Shown piece after piece: positions 1 through 9,936 of a DNA stretch of 64,000 bases (the first letter of the stretch is position 1; every line of letters starts with the position of its first letter). The notes beneath the pieces are model-generated. The model was not told where the DNA came from. It saw nothing but the letters and a program-made list of their open reading frames with translations, and searched no databases. This DNA is from Furcasterigmium furcatum (lineage: Eukaryota; Ascomycota; Sordariomycetes; Glomerellales; Plectosphaerellaceae), in NCBI GenBank assembly GCA_001599815.1, contig BCIA01000001.1, positions 810,934-874,933 of the forward strand, read 5' to 3'. The position numbers and the translations under genes are program-made.

Positions 1-280
1 GTGGGCGTCGTCGGACGGCGGCTCCGCCGTTGGCGCCGCAGGGCTGGATGCCGACGTTGGCATGGCCTTGTCAACGCTCGCAAGCCTGCGACTACTCGTG
101 CGAGTCGGCACAGCGGCTGACTTGCTGGACAGAGGAGGCAAGTGGCGTATCAATGTTGGCTGGGAGGTGATTCGAGGCGTGGGACGGAGTATCGGCGTCG
201 AGATAGAGGACTGGCTCATCGACTGAGAATGCAGCAGACAACGATACCATGATACCCAGAAGAAATGAATCCTTCCTCAT
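1..280 (-). CDS. Possible 5' end of an edge gene with a signal-peptide-like start (doubtful)
   Basis: On the minus strand an ATG at 280 opens a 62-codon frame that stops at 92. The first ~19 residues are a charged MRKD followed by a hydrophobic run (FLLGIMVSLSAAF), which resembles a secretion signal. Another minus-strand frame is open from about 110 to the window edge and reads as an Ala/Ser/Pro-rich linker. I could not find a plausible GT-AG intron joining the two, so this may be a chance ORF, a frameshifted gene or the start of a secreted protein continuing beyond the window. No family was recognised. Confidence 0.18.
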
Positions 281-810
281 CTTTCAGAAGCAGAAATGAT
301 CATGACGGCGACTATCACTGTATCTCTCGCTATTGAAGGGCGTCGTCCAGACACCCTCAGAATTCCCATTTCGTTCAACGTAGGTATTGTTATGTCAACC
401 CAACTCCATTAATTGCCTGGGCCATAGTCAAAGACCGTCTTGGTATCGTAGCCTCTCTCCATACCCAACATGGCCAGACTCACGTACATGAATGCGCCCG
501 CAGAGTCTCGATAAGTACCCAAACATACAAACGCCAAATCCAGCTCTATGATTTCTTGCGCGTGCGGATTCTATGCAGTTTTCTGTATCTCATACAACAC
601 GCAACATCCCAGCCTGATGCAGGCACGTCGTATCGCCCTTGTCCCGTCCGATTCTCGTGATCATACGCCTCGAGCCAGCGGGGAACGGCATTCAAAGAAA
701 GAAGGTAGAAAAAGTCCAGGACATGGAAAGGCCCGGAAAAAGGCCCTAGATATGGCACCAGAAGACAGCCAGGGATCCCCTGGTACGGTAAAGCACGACA
801 CCCAAACCCT
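281..810. other. Intergenic, no gene seen
   Basis: This stretch lies downstream of the SLY41-like gene, whose stop codon is at 811-813, and upstream of the doubtful ORF at the window edge. The short open frames here overlap one another on opposite strands and show no recognisable protein. It probably contains the 3' UTR of the transporter gene. Confidence 0.5.
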
Positions 811-2563
811 CTATAGCCCGACCTTGCCGTCGCCCGCGCGCCAGGTATCCTCCTGCTTCGTGCCGGGCGCGAGCCACGCCGCGGTCCCGTTGACGTGGCC
901 CTTGTAGAAGCCGTTCCCGTCTGTCTTCTTCAGCTCGTCGCCCGGCGAAGGGAAGTTGGCGGCCGCCGACGTGGTCAGGGGGCTATCGAACACGGGTGTG
1001 TTCTTGGACGTGATGACAGCGTCGCGTACGTTGAGGGGCAGGAGGGGATCGTCCTTCGTCTCCATGGAGCGGGCTTTGCGGTCGGCCTTGTCGCGGTCAT
1101 GAGTGCGGTCGTAGAGGTAGAGGCCCAGGAAGGTCAGGCCGATGCCGACACCCTGGATTGGGGTGGTGGAGCTCTGGAACCAGATGATGGCGACGACGAT
1201 TACGAAGACGCGCTTGAGCAGACTCGCAACGGAGTAGGTCACGGGTGAGACCATGGAGAGCAGGATGAAAGCAAGGATGTTCTGCGCGAAGTGCGAGACG
1301 CCGTTGAAGATGAACTCAAGCATCAGGCGGCCGTGATCGAAGCTGCCGGCCTTTTCGCTCAACGAGACAGTACCATCCTGCATCAGCTCGCCGAGGATTC
1401 CGATGCCCTCGGACCAGAACCAGATGGGTGCCGTGAAGCAAAAGGCCATGCCGGAGGAGTAGCAGAGCAGGTTAAGCTTGTCGAGCTTCTGGGACTTGGC
1501 AGACATACCAGCCGCCTCTGCCTTTGCAGCCTCGTTGAAGAGCTGCTTGGAGACGATGTTCTGCACGACGAAGACGATGGTGGCGAAGAGCGCGTAGAGG
1601 AGGCCGAGGAACTCGCCGCCGTATTCGCTGTGTTTTCCTGAGCAGGCGAGCATGACGCCCATGGTCAGGGGGACGAGGGACAGGTACGTATTTGTCGAAT
1701 AGCGGATGTTGTAGACGAATCGGTAGGCGAGGACGGTGAAGAGCGGGGAGAGGCCCTTGATGGTGTGGACAAGAGAGACGGGGATCTTGGACGTGGCGAC
1801 GGAGCTGAGGAGGTGGCCGAAGATCTGGAAAGCGGCGAGGGGCATGGTTGTCATGACGACTTCGCGGGAGGGGTAACGGATGCCGTGCCTAAGGGCCGGG
1901 ACGTTGACTTTCAGTCGCGGGAACAGCGAGGCCAGCCACGCGAGCAGCAGGCAGTACGTGGAGACGAAGGCGAACTGGATGAGGGTGAGGGTCGCGGGTT
2001 TGTCAAACGCCGTGAGGATGGATTTGGAGGATGTGTTGGTCATGGCCGACGACGCGTACCACAAGATGCAGAGGGTCTGCGAAGGGCGAGAGTGTAAGCA
2101 AGGGAGACAGAGCAGATGGTGGGCGGAAGGGGTGACATACGACCAATGTGGGAGACACGGGAGCCTTGAGCGCATCGGCAATTTCATGAGCATTCTGGGT
2201 GACGCTGCCCTTGCGAGAGCGTATCGTGCGAAAAGCATCGCTCAGGCTCTTCTGTCTTGTATGGCCTCGGCCGTTCGGCGCCGGCGGCGGAGGCCCTGTC
2301 GGGAACCTCACGCTGCGACTGTCTCTTCTTGGGAGCCAACGCTCCCGAGAGGTGTCTCTGCCATTGGCATAGCCATTGGCCGCGGGGCTGGAAGACCTCG
2401 GCTGATGGTCTGTCGTCAGATGGGAGTCGACATGGTCGGGGAACTTCTCCATGCCACTATCGGGCGGAGCGCTGGTGCCGTCGCCGTAGGCTTTGGAGAA
2501 TGATTGACCGCGGCTGAGGGATGGTGTGCGCCTGGCAGTGCTTGATGTGGTCGAATGAGGCAT
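811..2563 (-). CDS. SLY41: Triose-phosphate-transporter family protein, Sly41-like (drug/metabolite transporter superfamily)
   Basis: The protein is a polytopic membrane protein of the TPT/nucleotide-sugar transporter family, in fungi typically in ER or Golgi membranes. I read two exons: 2563-2141 (141 codons) and 2076-811, joined across a 64-nt intron 2140-2077 (GTATGT donor, GCAG acceptor), giving 562 residues. The first ~130 residues are polar and Ser/Arg/Pro rich, as in fungal Sly41 proteins, followed by about ten hydrophobic segments. The stretch containing SKIPVSLVHTIKGLSPLFTV is the family hallmark, and SPVTYSVASLLKRVFV is a second conserved block near the C terminus. The last ~100 residues are a hydrophilic tail. 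The substrate cannot be told from sequence; yeast Sly41 is known as a suppressor of a Ypt1 defect in ER-Golgi traffic. The gene is divergent from SF3b2, 1.2 kb away. Confidence 0.88.
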
Positions 2564-3770
2564 GTCGTGGCGGATGTGGTGGCTCTGTCGGTCGATGGCC
2601 TGGGATGCGGTCGTCGTAAGCGCTGTTTCGACGATCGGACCAGGATGCGGCAGGCTGGGAGTCTGGGGTAGAAAACGAGTGACGAGAGCCGCGCATCAGC
2701 AGCGGGAAAGCGCAAGAAAATGGACTGCGACGCTCAGGGCATTGTCTTCCATGCGTCGACAGGGTGCAGGCGAAGGAGGGAGGGCGCGCGTCGACGGAGG
2801 AGGTCGAGATGATTAGGGGGTCATTCGAGGGGTACGAGGACACGAGAGATGCGCGACGTAGACGCTGGTCGAAGGTCAGGTCAGAGAGAGTGCGCCGTGG
2901 TGCTGTATCTGTGACCCGGATGGTTGCAGCTGGTTGATATGGGCCAAGGTCGAGGTGGTGAGACAGCTGGTGCTGGTCTGTTCTTGGTACATCCCGTCCC
3001 GAAGCTGTCACAGTGGCCTGCTGCCCCCTGATTCCTCCAATTCCCGGGCACGTCACGTGTGGGGCGCCCGCGATTCTCGAGTTGCAAGCTACCTATACGA
3101 GCACTTCAACAGGATGGGCGTGTCATCGCAAGACAGTATTTGACGCTGTCCATTCTAATAGGTCGTCCAGTCCAGTCCACAAGGAAGGCAGAGTCGGCAC
3201 CGTGGTTCTCGACTTGTTCAAAGACACGTGCTGAACAGATTCCTGCCTGTCAAATTCCATTGGTCCCTTTCCTGATGCCCCTTTTTACTGACGGCTATCG
3301 AGTCTGCAGCTAGAAGCCGAAATTGAGGCCGAACTAGCATCCATGCTAGAAAGCAGACGTGTCGTTTGCTGAATCACGGCTTTATTGCAAATCCTGTGAT
3401 GAACGGTCCCATGTCCGTCCCTCAATGCGTGATCGAGCGACTTCGACGTCGATGGAGTGGCCCGCTGACGTAAGCAATCCTTGCGATCGGTGCCAAGCGT
3501 GGACCCACGCAGGCTGCAGGTCTGTCGGAGAGCCGCAAAGCTAAACTTTTGGATCGCGACTCCGGGCAACACTCGTGCCTCCTCAAACACCACCATCCGC
3601 CGCAAACTACCCATTCAAGGCCCTCGTTCTATCGTGGTGTCTGAATACGCATACGCGACCCGTCAAATCCATCGGGAGGCGCGGCCTCGGCGCACCCATC
3701 TCCAACGATCCCAACCACACGCCTCCTCGCCCAAGCCGTCGCTCCCCGCGCGACGAATCCAATCGCCATC
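2564..3770. promoter_or_regulatory. Divergent intergenic region between SLY41-like and SF3B2 genes
   Basis: About 1.2 kb separates two divergently transcribed genes and should contain both promoters and 5' UTRs. Overlapping small ORFs on both strands match nothing I recognise. The last ~200 bases before 3771 are C-rich, as expected of a fungal 5' leader. Confidence 0.5.
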
Positions 3771-5618
3771 ATGGCAGCCCCTAAGATGACGAAGAACCAG
3801 ATGCGCCGGGCAAAGAAGAAGGAGCAGAAGAAAGCTCAGGCAGAGGTATGCCACACTATTGCCTACCATCACTCTAGAACATTCGCTGATCAGTTTCGCC
3901 AGGCCCCAGACTCGAAGCCGGACGAGACGAGCGATGAAAAGCCCGAAGAGACGCCAGATGCCGACGAGCCTGAAGTCAGCCCCGAGGTGCAAAAGGGTCA
4001 CCAGACAGCAGAACCTGCCGTGACCGACGATCTGGGCGACGACTTGGACCCAGAAAGCGAGGCCTACGCCCTCTACAAAGATATCTTCCAAAAGTTTGGC
4101 GCGTCAATAGAGGAAGACGAGGTTGCAAAGGAGGCCAACGCCGGAAACCAAGGCGAGGTATTCTACGACCAGGACGACGACATACCCAGCGAAGACGAGG
4201 ATGCAGCGCCGAAGATATCCAAGAAGAAGCGCAAACAGCTCAACAAGCTGTCCGTCGCCGAGCTCAAGGCACTTGTCAGAATACCCGAAGTTGTCGAGTG
4301 GCAAGACGTGTCGTCGTCGGACCCAAGACTTCTCGTCCAGATCAAGGCTCAGAGGAACGTCGTGCCCGTGCCGACACACTGGTCCCTGAAGAGAGAATAC
4401 CTATCCTCCAAGCGCGGTATCGAGAAGCCGCCGTTCAGACTCCCAAACTTCATCGCAGAGACGGGAATCACCGAAATGCGCGACGCTGTTCTCGAGAAAC
4501 AAGACCAGCAGACCCTCAAGCAGAAGCAGCGCGAAAGGGTAGCACCCAAAATGGGCAAGCTGGACATTGATTACCAGAGGCTGTACGACGCCTTCTTCCG
4601 CTTCCAGACCAAGCCAGAACTCACACGTTTCGGCGAGGTCTACTACGAGGGCAAGGAAAGCGAGGTCGACTACCAGCACTTCAGGCCGGGAGACCTGACC
4701 GAGGTGACCAAAGAAGCGCTCGGCATCCCGCCTGGCGCACCTCCCCCGTGGCTGATCAACCAGCAGAGATTCGGCCCTCCTCCCTCCTACCCTGCAATGA
4801 AGATCCCCGGCCTCAACGCGCCCCCGCCCCCTGGCGGCTCATGGGGCTTCCACCCCGGAGGCTGGGGCAAGCCCCCTGTCGACGATGTCAACCGCCCCCT
4901 CTACGGCGGCGACATCTTCGGACTCGCCACCCAAGGCAGCGCAGGCGGCCAACAGCAAGCCGCCCCCGCCGCATCAGGCGAGCCCATCGAGCGCACCCTC
5001 TGGGGTGAGCTCCAACCGCGCGCGGAAGAGTCCGAAGAGGAAGAGGATTCAGACGACGAAGACGAATCCGAGGAAGGCTCAGACGACGAAGGGCCCAGCG
5101 CAGCCGGCCTCGAAACACCCGCGGGCGCCGTCTCGAGCGTACCCACCGACTACCCGGGCCACGGCGTCGAGACCTCAGTCGCCGGCGAGATGGACCTCCG
5201 CAAGCAGCGCCGTGGCTTTGACACGGAGGAGTCATCCCACCCCCGCTCCGCGTATCAGGTCATCCCCGAGCGCCAGCAGCGTACGGAAGGCTTCTTCGGC
5301 AGCGATCGCGTCTACGACCTCCCCGCCCCGGGACAGCACCTCCCCGTTCTTGGGCAGGACGACGATGCCGGCCGCAAGCGCAAGAAGCCCGGCGACGTGG
5401 ATGTCGCAATTGACATCGACAATCTGCAGCAGAACGATGGGCTCAGCAAGGACGAGCTGCGGCGGCGCTTCGACGAGGGACGTCGCGAGGAGGGCGTCGG
5501 CGCGCAGTGGTCCTACCAGGAGGACCTGTCCGAGATGATTGCCCAGGAGTCGCGGAAGAGGCAGAAAGTTGACGAGGCGCGGAACGAGAAGAAGAGGGAG
5601 AGCAAGTACAAGTTCTAG
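3771..5618 (+). CDS. CUS1: Splicing factor 3b subunit 2 (SF3B2/SAP145/Cus1 homologue)
   Basis: This is a core component of the U2 snRNP SF3b complex, which helps anchor U2 at the intron branch site in the nucleus. The protein begins with a lysine/arginine-rich stretch (MRRAKKKEQKK), then an acidic region. The conserved DUF382 core follows, with LPNFIAETGI and the block from PKMGKLDIDYQRLYDAFF into the PSP region, where the proline-rich PPGAPPPWL and the GWGKPPVD/NRPLYGGDIFG signatures are visible. An acidic Ser/Glu/Asp tract and a basic C terminus end the protein. A 57-nt intron (3846-3902, GTATGC donor, CTGAT branch, CCAG acceptor) sits after codon 25. It is in frame and lacks stops, so the single open frame of 615 codons overstates the protein; the spliced product is 596 residues. 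The ATG at 3771 has A at -3 and is the likely start. Confidence 0.93.
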   Translation: MAAPKMTKNQMRRAKKKEQKKAQAEVCHTIAYHHSRTFADQFRQAPDSKPDETSDEKPEETPDADEPEVSPEVQKGHQTAEPAVTDDLGDDLDPESEAYALYKDIFQKFGASIEEDEVAKEANAGNQGEVFYDQDDDIPSEDEDAAPKISKKKRKQLNKLSVAELKALVRIPEVVEWQDVSSSDPRLLVQIKAQRNVVPVPTHWSLKREYLSSKRGIEKPPFRLPNFIAETGITEMRDAVLEKQDQQTLKQKQRERVAPKMGKLDIDYQRLYDAFFRFQTKPELTRFGEVYYEGKESEVDYQHFRPGDLTEVTKEALGIPPGAPPPWLINQQRFGPPPSYPAMKIPGLNAPPPPGGSWGFHPGGWGKPPVDDVNRPLYGGDIFGLATQGSAGGQQQAAPAASGEPIERTLWGELQPRAEESEEEEDSDDEDESEEGSDDEGPSAAGLETPAGAVSSVPTDYPGHGVETSVAGEMDLRKQRRGFDTEESSHPRSAYQVIPERQQRTEGFFGSDRVYDLPAPGQHLPVLGQDDDAGRKRKKPGDVDVAIDIDNLQQNDGLSKDELRRRFDEGRREEGVGAQWSYQEDLSEMIAQESRKRQKVDEARNEKKRESKYKF

Positions 5619-6084
5619 CCGGCAGCTGTGCCGCGTACGTTGTATGTTGTATGTTTATTGAGGTCCCGGTTCAAGGATGATTCACTTGGGGATGGCGCTG
5701 TCGGCGGTGTTATGCGGTTGATAATATATTGGACACAAACCCGTCCATTAGGTTGGACCCATCCCCCCCGTGGCTTGACCTTGGATGCAGTGCAGCGAGG
5801 ATTACGCTTCCGTCTGAGGAAGATATCAATGAACTACCAGGATAATATGACTGGATCTGACCTGATAAAACTGCGCCCCTGTAGCATAAGCTAGTGCCCC
5901 TAGAGATAGTGCCTCGTCCAGTCAACTAATCGTACAAAAGCCAACGTCGCGAGAGGTTGAGGACGTGCCTCTGGCTAAAACTTCTGGCGATTCAGAGTTG
6001 TCGACCCGCCTCAGGCTGCGCTTCGGGCCTCACAACTTTCTTCTTGAACAAGCGTCGCTTCCTCTTCCGGCGAAACTTCGTTTG
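5619..6084. other. Convergent 3' regions of SF3B2 and SUZ12 genes
   Basis: The two flanking genes end facing each other 466 bp apart. The interval should hold both 3' UTRs and poly(A) sites. No gene is seen in it. Confidence 0.6.
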
Positions 6085-8513
6085 CTAGACACGCTGGTTC
6101 TCAGGAATGTGGGAGCACACGCCGCAAAGCCAGTCTGGATCCCGCGCCTCCCTGACAGGGTCCAGACCGACGCAGTCCGCATGGTGGGAGCGAGCACGGC
6201 AGTCCTTGCAAGGGGAGTCAGCACGCAAGTGCGAAGAGACGCTGGGGGCAACTCACAGGATTCGCGCACAGTACCAGCCGTGGCCCCAATGCCTGGCGGC
6301 CACAGATCTGACAGCCGGCAGCGGTGTTGGGTTTGTGCGGTTGCTTGGGGGGGCCGGAGATGCGCTGAGCGCCCGACTGCTCAAATCGATCCTTGGCCGC
6401 GGTTAGGCACCGGAAGGCGTCCTGGATGGTACTATCGTCAAGGACGTGGCGAGTGAGAAGATAAGTGAGATGCTTTCCGAACTCGACCATCCGCGAATCT
6501 GACGCCACGAGCCAGTCCACTTTGGTCTTGACAAACTCCAACCAGCAAGAGGGGAGGTAGGCGTCGGACGAGAGACGCTGGCTCAGCATGAACTCGTCCC
6601 AGCTCGTCATGAATTCCCGCTCTTCCGGGGGGATGTCGGAGAAGTCTTCGATGGCCTCACGATGCCACTGCACCAACCAGCGGTTATCAGCCTTGGGCCG
6701 GTGAAACTCGCTGCCAGGCTCCAGCGGAAGCCGACTGACAGGGTCGTAAAGCGTCTGCTTCGTAAAAGGTACTCGCAACATCTGTTGCGCTGCCTTCCGT
6801 CTCATCTGTGATGGTTGTCAGCACAGGAATTGCCATCTTTGAGTTTCTCGGTGTATCATATAGTACCTCGGGGCCTTTTGTAGGAGAAACTGCTGCCGCC
6901 GCTGCCCGTTTCCGTGATTTCTTGCGTACACCCTCCTCTGCGGGTTCTGGCGCGGCGGTACGCAGCTTGATCCAAGAATCGTCGCCATTCGCAAATTCCT
7001 CCGCGTCGAATGGCTTTGCGGGACTTTGTACACTTTGTACGTGATGTTGACCGTCGTCCTGGCCTTGATAGTCATACCGATGCACGACTTGTATATGTGC
7101 GCCCTTGCCGGAGGCATTCGTCACAAACTCGAATTCAGGGTGCAGAAGCTTCAAATGGGCTTGCAAACGAGCCAAACTGTCGTGGGTATTGCCGCAGGCG
7201 ACGCAACGGAAAGATCCCAGCTGGACTGTTTGAGCAGGAACATCGTAAACGACTTGACCTTCTGCGACCTCATGGAACGCCTTGCGCTTGCGGTTTCGGG
7301 CTTCCTTGCCTTGAGCTTTCCTGCTCAGATCCTTGAGGTTGTAGTTGATTGAATTTCGCGTTCTCAGGGAACGGTTCGGGGTCCCCTCGCCATCATTCTC
7401 ATCATCATCGTCGCCATTCGGTGCTCCGTTCAGACTGTGGCTGCTGCTGTTCGCCATGCCGTTTCTAGAGGGGGTGGGAAAGTCCTGCAGGTTGTGGCGA
7501 GCTTCCGGAGAGACGACTCCGTTGGGATATAAACCAGGTTTGGTGGGCGTGCGAGTTGTATATACCGGCGACAAGGGGGGCCCGTCCGGAAATACGGTTA
7601 TGGATGGCTCGACGTCCCTCTCGAGAGGTCTTATCGCACTTGCCTCGTAGCCAGTCGTCCATCTGGCGTCAACATCAAATAGCCATTTGGTGTCCTGGGT
7701 CTTCGTCGGCGTTGTCTTCAGCTGAAGCGGCACCATGGAACGCGTGGCCTTGCCAAAGACGTGAGTCAGCTCGCCAGCAAGGACCCAGCGCCGAGAGGCA
7801 AGAAGCGAGCGTTGAATTGTCGGCACGTTCCCTGTGAGTGAATCGGGATCCAACGGAGGCCAGTCGCCCTGGCCAGCCGCTTCGAGGTCTACGGTGACTT
7901 TGTAGGCGTCGGCTAGGTAGAAACGATCGTCGTCGTCGCGGTTGACAAAAACGCTGTCTTCAGGGATGTGGAATGGACGGGGAAGCCAGACTCGGACATT
8001 CTGATAGGGAACAGCATGTGTCTCGAAAGTCTTGAGGGTACAGAGCTGGCTCTGGCAGTGCAGTACAGATTCGCCGGCCCGTGAGACGTGACTGAGGGTG
8101 AGCTTGCAGCGTGCCCTAGTCTCTGAGATTTGGCGAGGGGCATGAGCAGTCTCGCTCAGAGGATCACTGACCCTGATTTTGGAAGCATCTCTATGCGTAA
8201 TCTGTAGAACCTGGATTCGGAGCGCGCGCTGAACGGTGCCTACTTCGTGGGCGAGGAAGAGCTGATCCGCCAGCGAGGGATCTTTTGCCTTTGGTGCTGG
8301 GCTGGTTGCTGGATCCAGGCGGCGTCGTTTCGACGGTCGGTCATCGTCGTCTAGGGCCGAGTCTCGCGCAGCGGCATATTGCGGCTTATGGGATGATGGG
8401 GTGTTACCCATGATGGAGGACGAGCCATCGACGCCTCGCGCCCAGTTTCTCTGTAGAAAAGGCGTAGTGCGCTGATAGCCGGAGAAACTGGCCGTCGGCA
8501 TCGCTGATGACAT
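6085..8513 (-). CDS. SUZ12: SUZ12-like Polycomb (PRC2) subunit with C2H2 finger, VEFS box and C-terminal PHD-like finger
   Basis: SUZ12 is a scaffold of Polycomb repressive complex 2, the nuclear H3K27 methyltransferase. Three exons are read: 8513-6867, 6805-6257 and 6204-6085, with introns of 61 nt (GTACTA donor, CTGAC branch) and 52 nt (GTGAGT donor, CTGAC branch), giving 771 residues. Near the N terminus is PFLQRNWARG, then a basic RPSKRRR stretch. A C2H2 zinc finger (FRCVACG to HLKLLH) lies at about 435-458. A VEFS box lies at about 591-690 (WLVQWHREAIEDFSDIPPEE, then the TSWDEFM block). At the C terminus, residues 714-762 fit the PHD spacing C-x2-C-x11-C-x4-C-x5-H-x2-C-x15-C-x2-C, with a Trp two before the seventh cysteine. 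That finger is absent from animal SUZ12 as I know it. The finger is encoded across the last intron. The family call is firm; the function of the finger is not known to me. Confidence 0.88.
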
Positions 8514-9936
8514 GCGGCAGTTGAGGGTGTTTGAGGAAGGCAGCCGGCAGCCGGCTCTTTGCAGCGATCGATTTCTTTGATGCCGCCCCGCTGAGGCAAG
8601 ATCTCGCTTTCGCGCAGACTCACGCAGTCAGACACCGGCACAGTCGATGGCCAAGGATGCAGACCGTCGTTGGCTGATTGCTGACGCCCTTACTCATTGC
8701 ATGTATCTCTGATCCCCTCACTCGTCAGCTCTGGTTCCTGAGGGGATCCAGACACGGCATATGGGAACAGCCCTCAAAACAATGGATCCTGCTGCCCAAT
8801 TCGGTTCCGGATCTCAATGCCAGTCCCGGGCGTGGTTGGCGAGGTCGACGCGGTGAATGTCAAGGACGGCCGGCATGAACAGGGAAAACAATGTGCCAAT
8901 CAGGGCCCGAACGACAGATCAGCAGGCTGTGGACGCGGCCCGAACAAAAATGCCTCTGAGGGTTCGAGGCCGCTGAGGGGCGAAGAAAGTAAGAAACCTG
9001 GGAAGACGTAGAAAGACGCGTCTGGCACCGTGTCTGAAGTTCCAGCGGTGGTGTTTAGGGATGCATGTGGCCCGAGCGCCAACAACGGTGCCCTTCGCTC
9101 GACGAGGACGGCTATCCAACAAACGGGGGATGCGTTTAGCGGTTCTAGTGGGGTTCGCCTTTGGAACTTCCCGAATTGTGGCGCTCGATGTTGGGGCAAG
9201 AACGTCTGAGGGCAGGAGCAGCCTGCTCACCGTCGCTGCCGTCAGAGCCCATAAGGAAACCGAATGTGGAAGGCGCCACCTGAGGTAAGCATCATGAATG
9301 AGTAAACCTTCTGGCCATAATTTCAAGCGCGTCACCATCGCATCGGACCCGGTCAGCCCGCGCCATCACTCGTTCCTCGAACCGAAGTCGGTCCATCCTG
9401 CGAAGTGTGCCGTGGATTGGCGCGCATCCATGACGGTGCATTGAACCAATACACTGACCATCACCATTCATTCGCGCTCGCTCGCAGATCCCTAAAAGTT
9501 ACCCCTAGGGTCATATCCTACGATTCCACGTCGAGTCGCGAGACTCAAACCGACCGTCGACACAGGTCGTCCCTCTCAATACACCGTAAGTTATGCATCA
9601 TCTGTTGTGCTGGGCTCAGTCGTCCTTCGAAATGAGGGTTCGGTGTGGTAGAGGCTGCGGTGGCCGAGAGCTCACCACGCGCTACTCTCGATTCCCTGAG
9701 ACGAAGTGAGAGATCATCTCAATTATATGAGGTTTGATCCGCAGTGGGGTCGGCGTGGTTCTTCCAAGGTGCGGAAGCTGTGGGAAATCGTGACACCAGC
9801 CGCCTGCGGCGGCCAATTGCTTCATCGAGGAACGTCGACTAATGATGGTCTGCCTGTAGGAACCTCAACCTCCCGTCCTGTATCCCCACCCCAACCCCGT
9901 CGCTCAGACCCCGGACCGGGGGACGTCCCGGCGAAC
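8514..9936. promoter_or_regulatory. Divergent intergenic region between SUZ12 and F-box/LRR genes
   Basis: About 1.4 kb between two divergently transcribed genes, presumably holding both promoters. The in-frame ATG at 9706 (77 codons ahead of my chosen start of the next gene) lies in it. No recognisable separate gene is present. Confidence 0.45.

Noticed and set aside
8960..9380. GGTTCGAGG and its reverse complement resembling a tRNA B box
   Set aside because: No matching A box, acceptor stem or cloverleaf could be formed around them.
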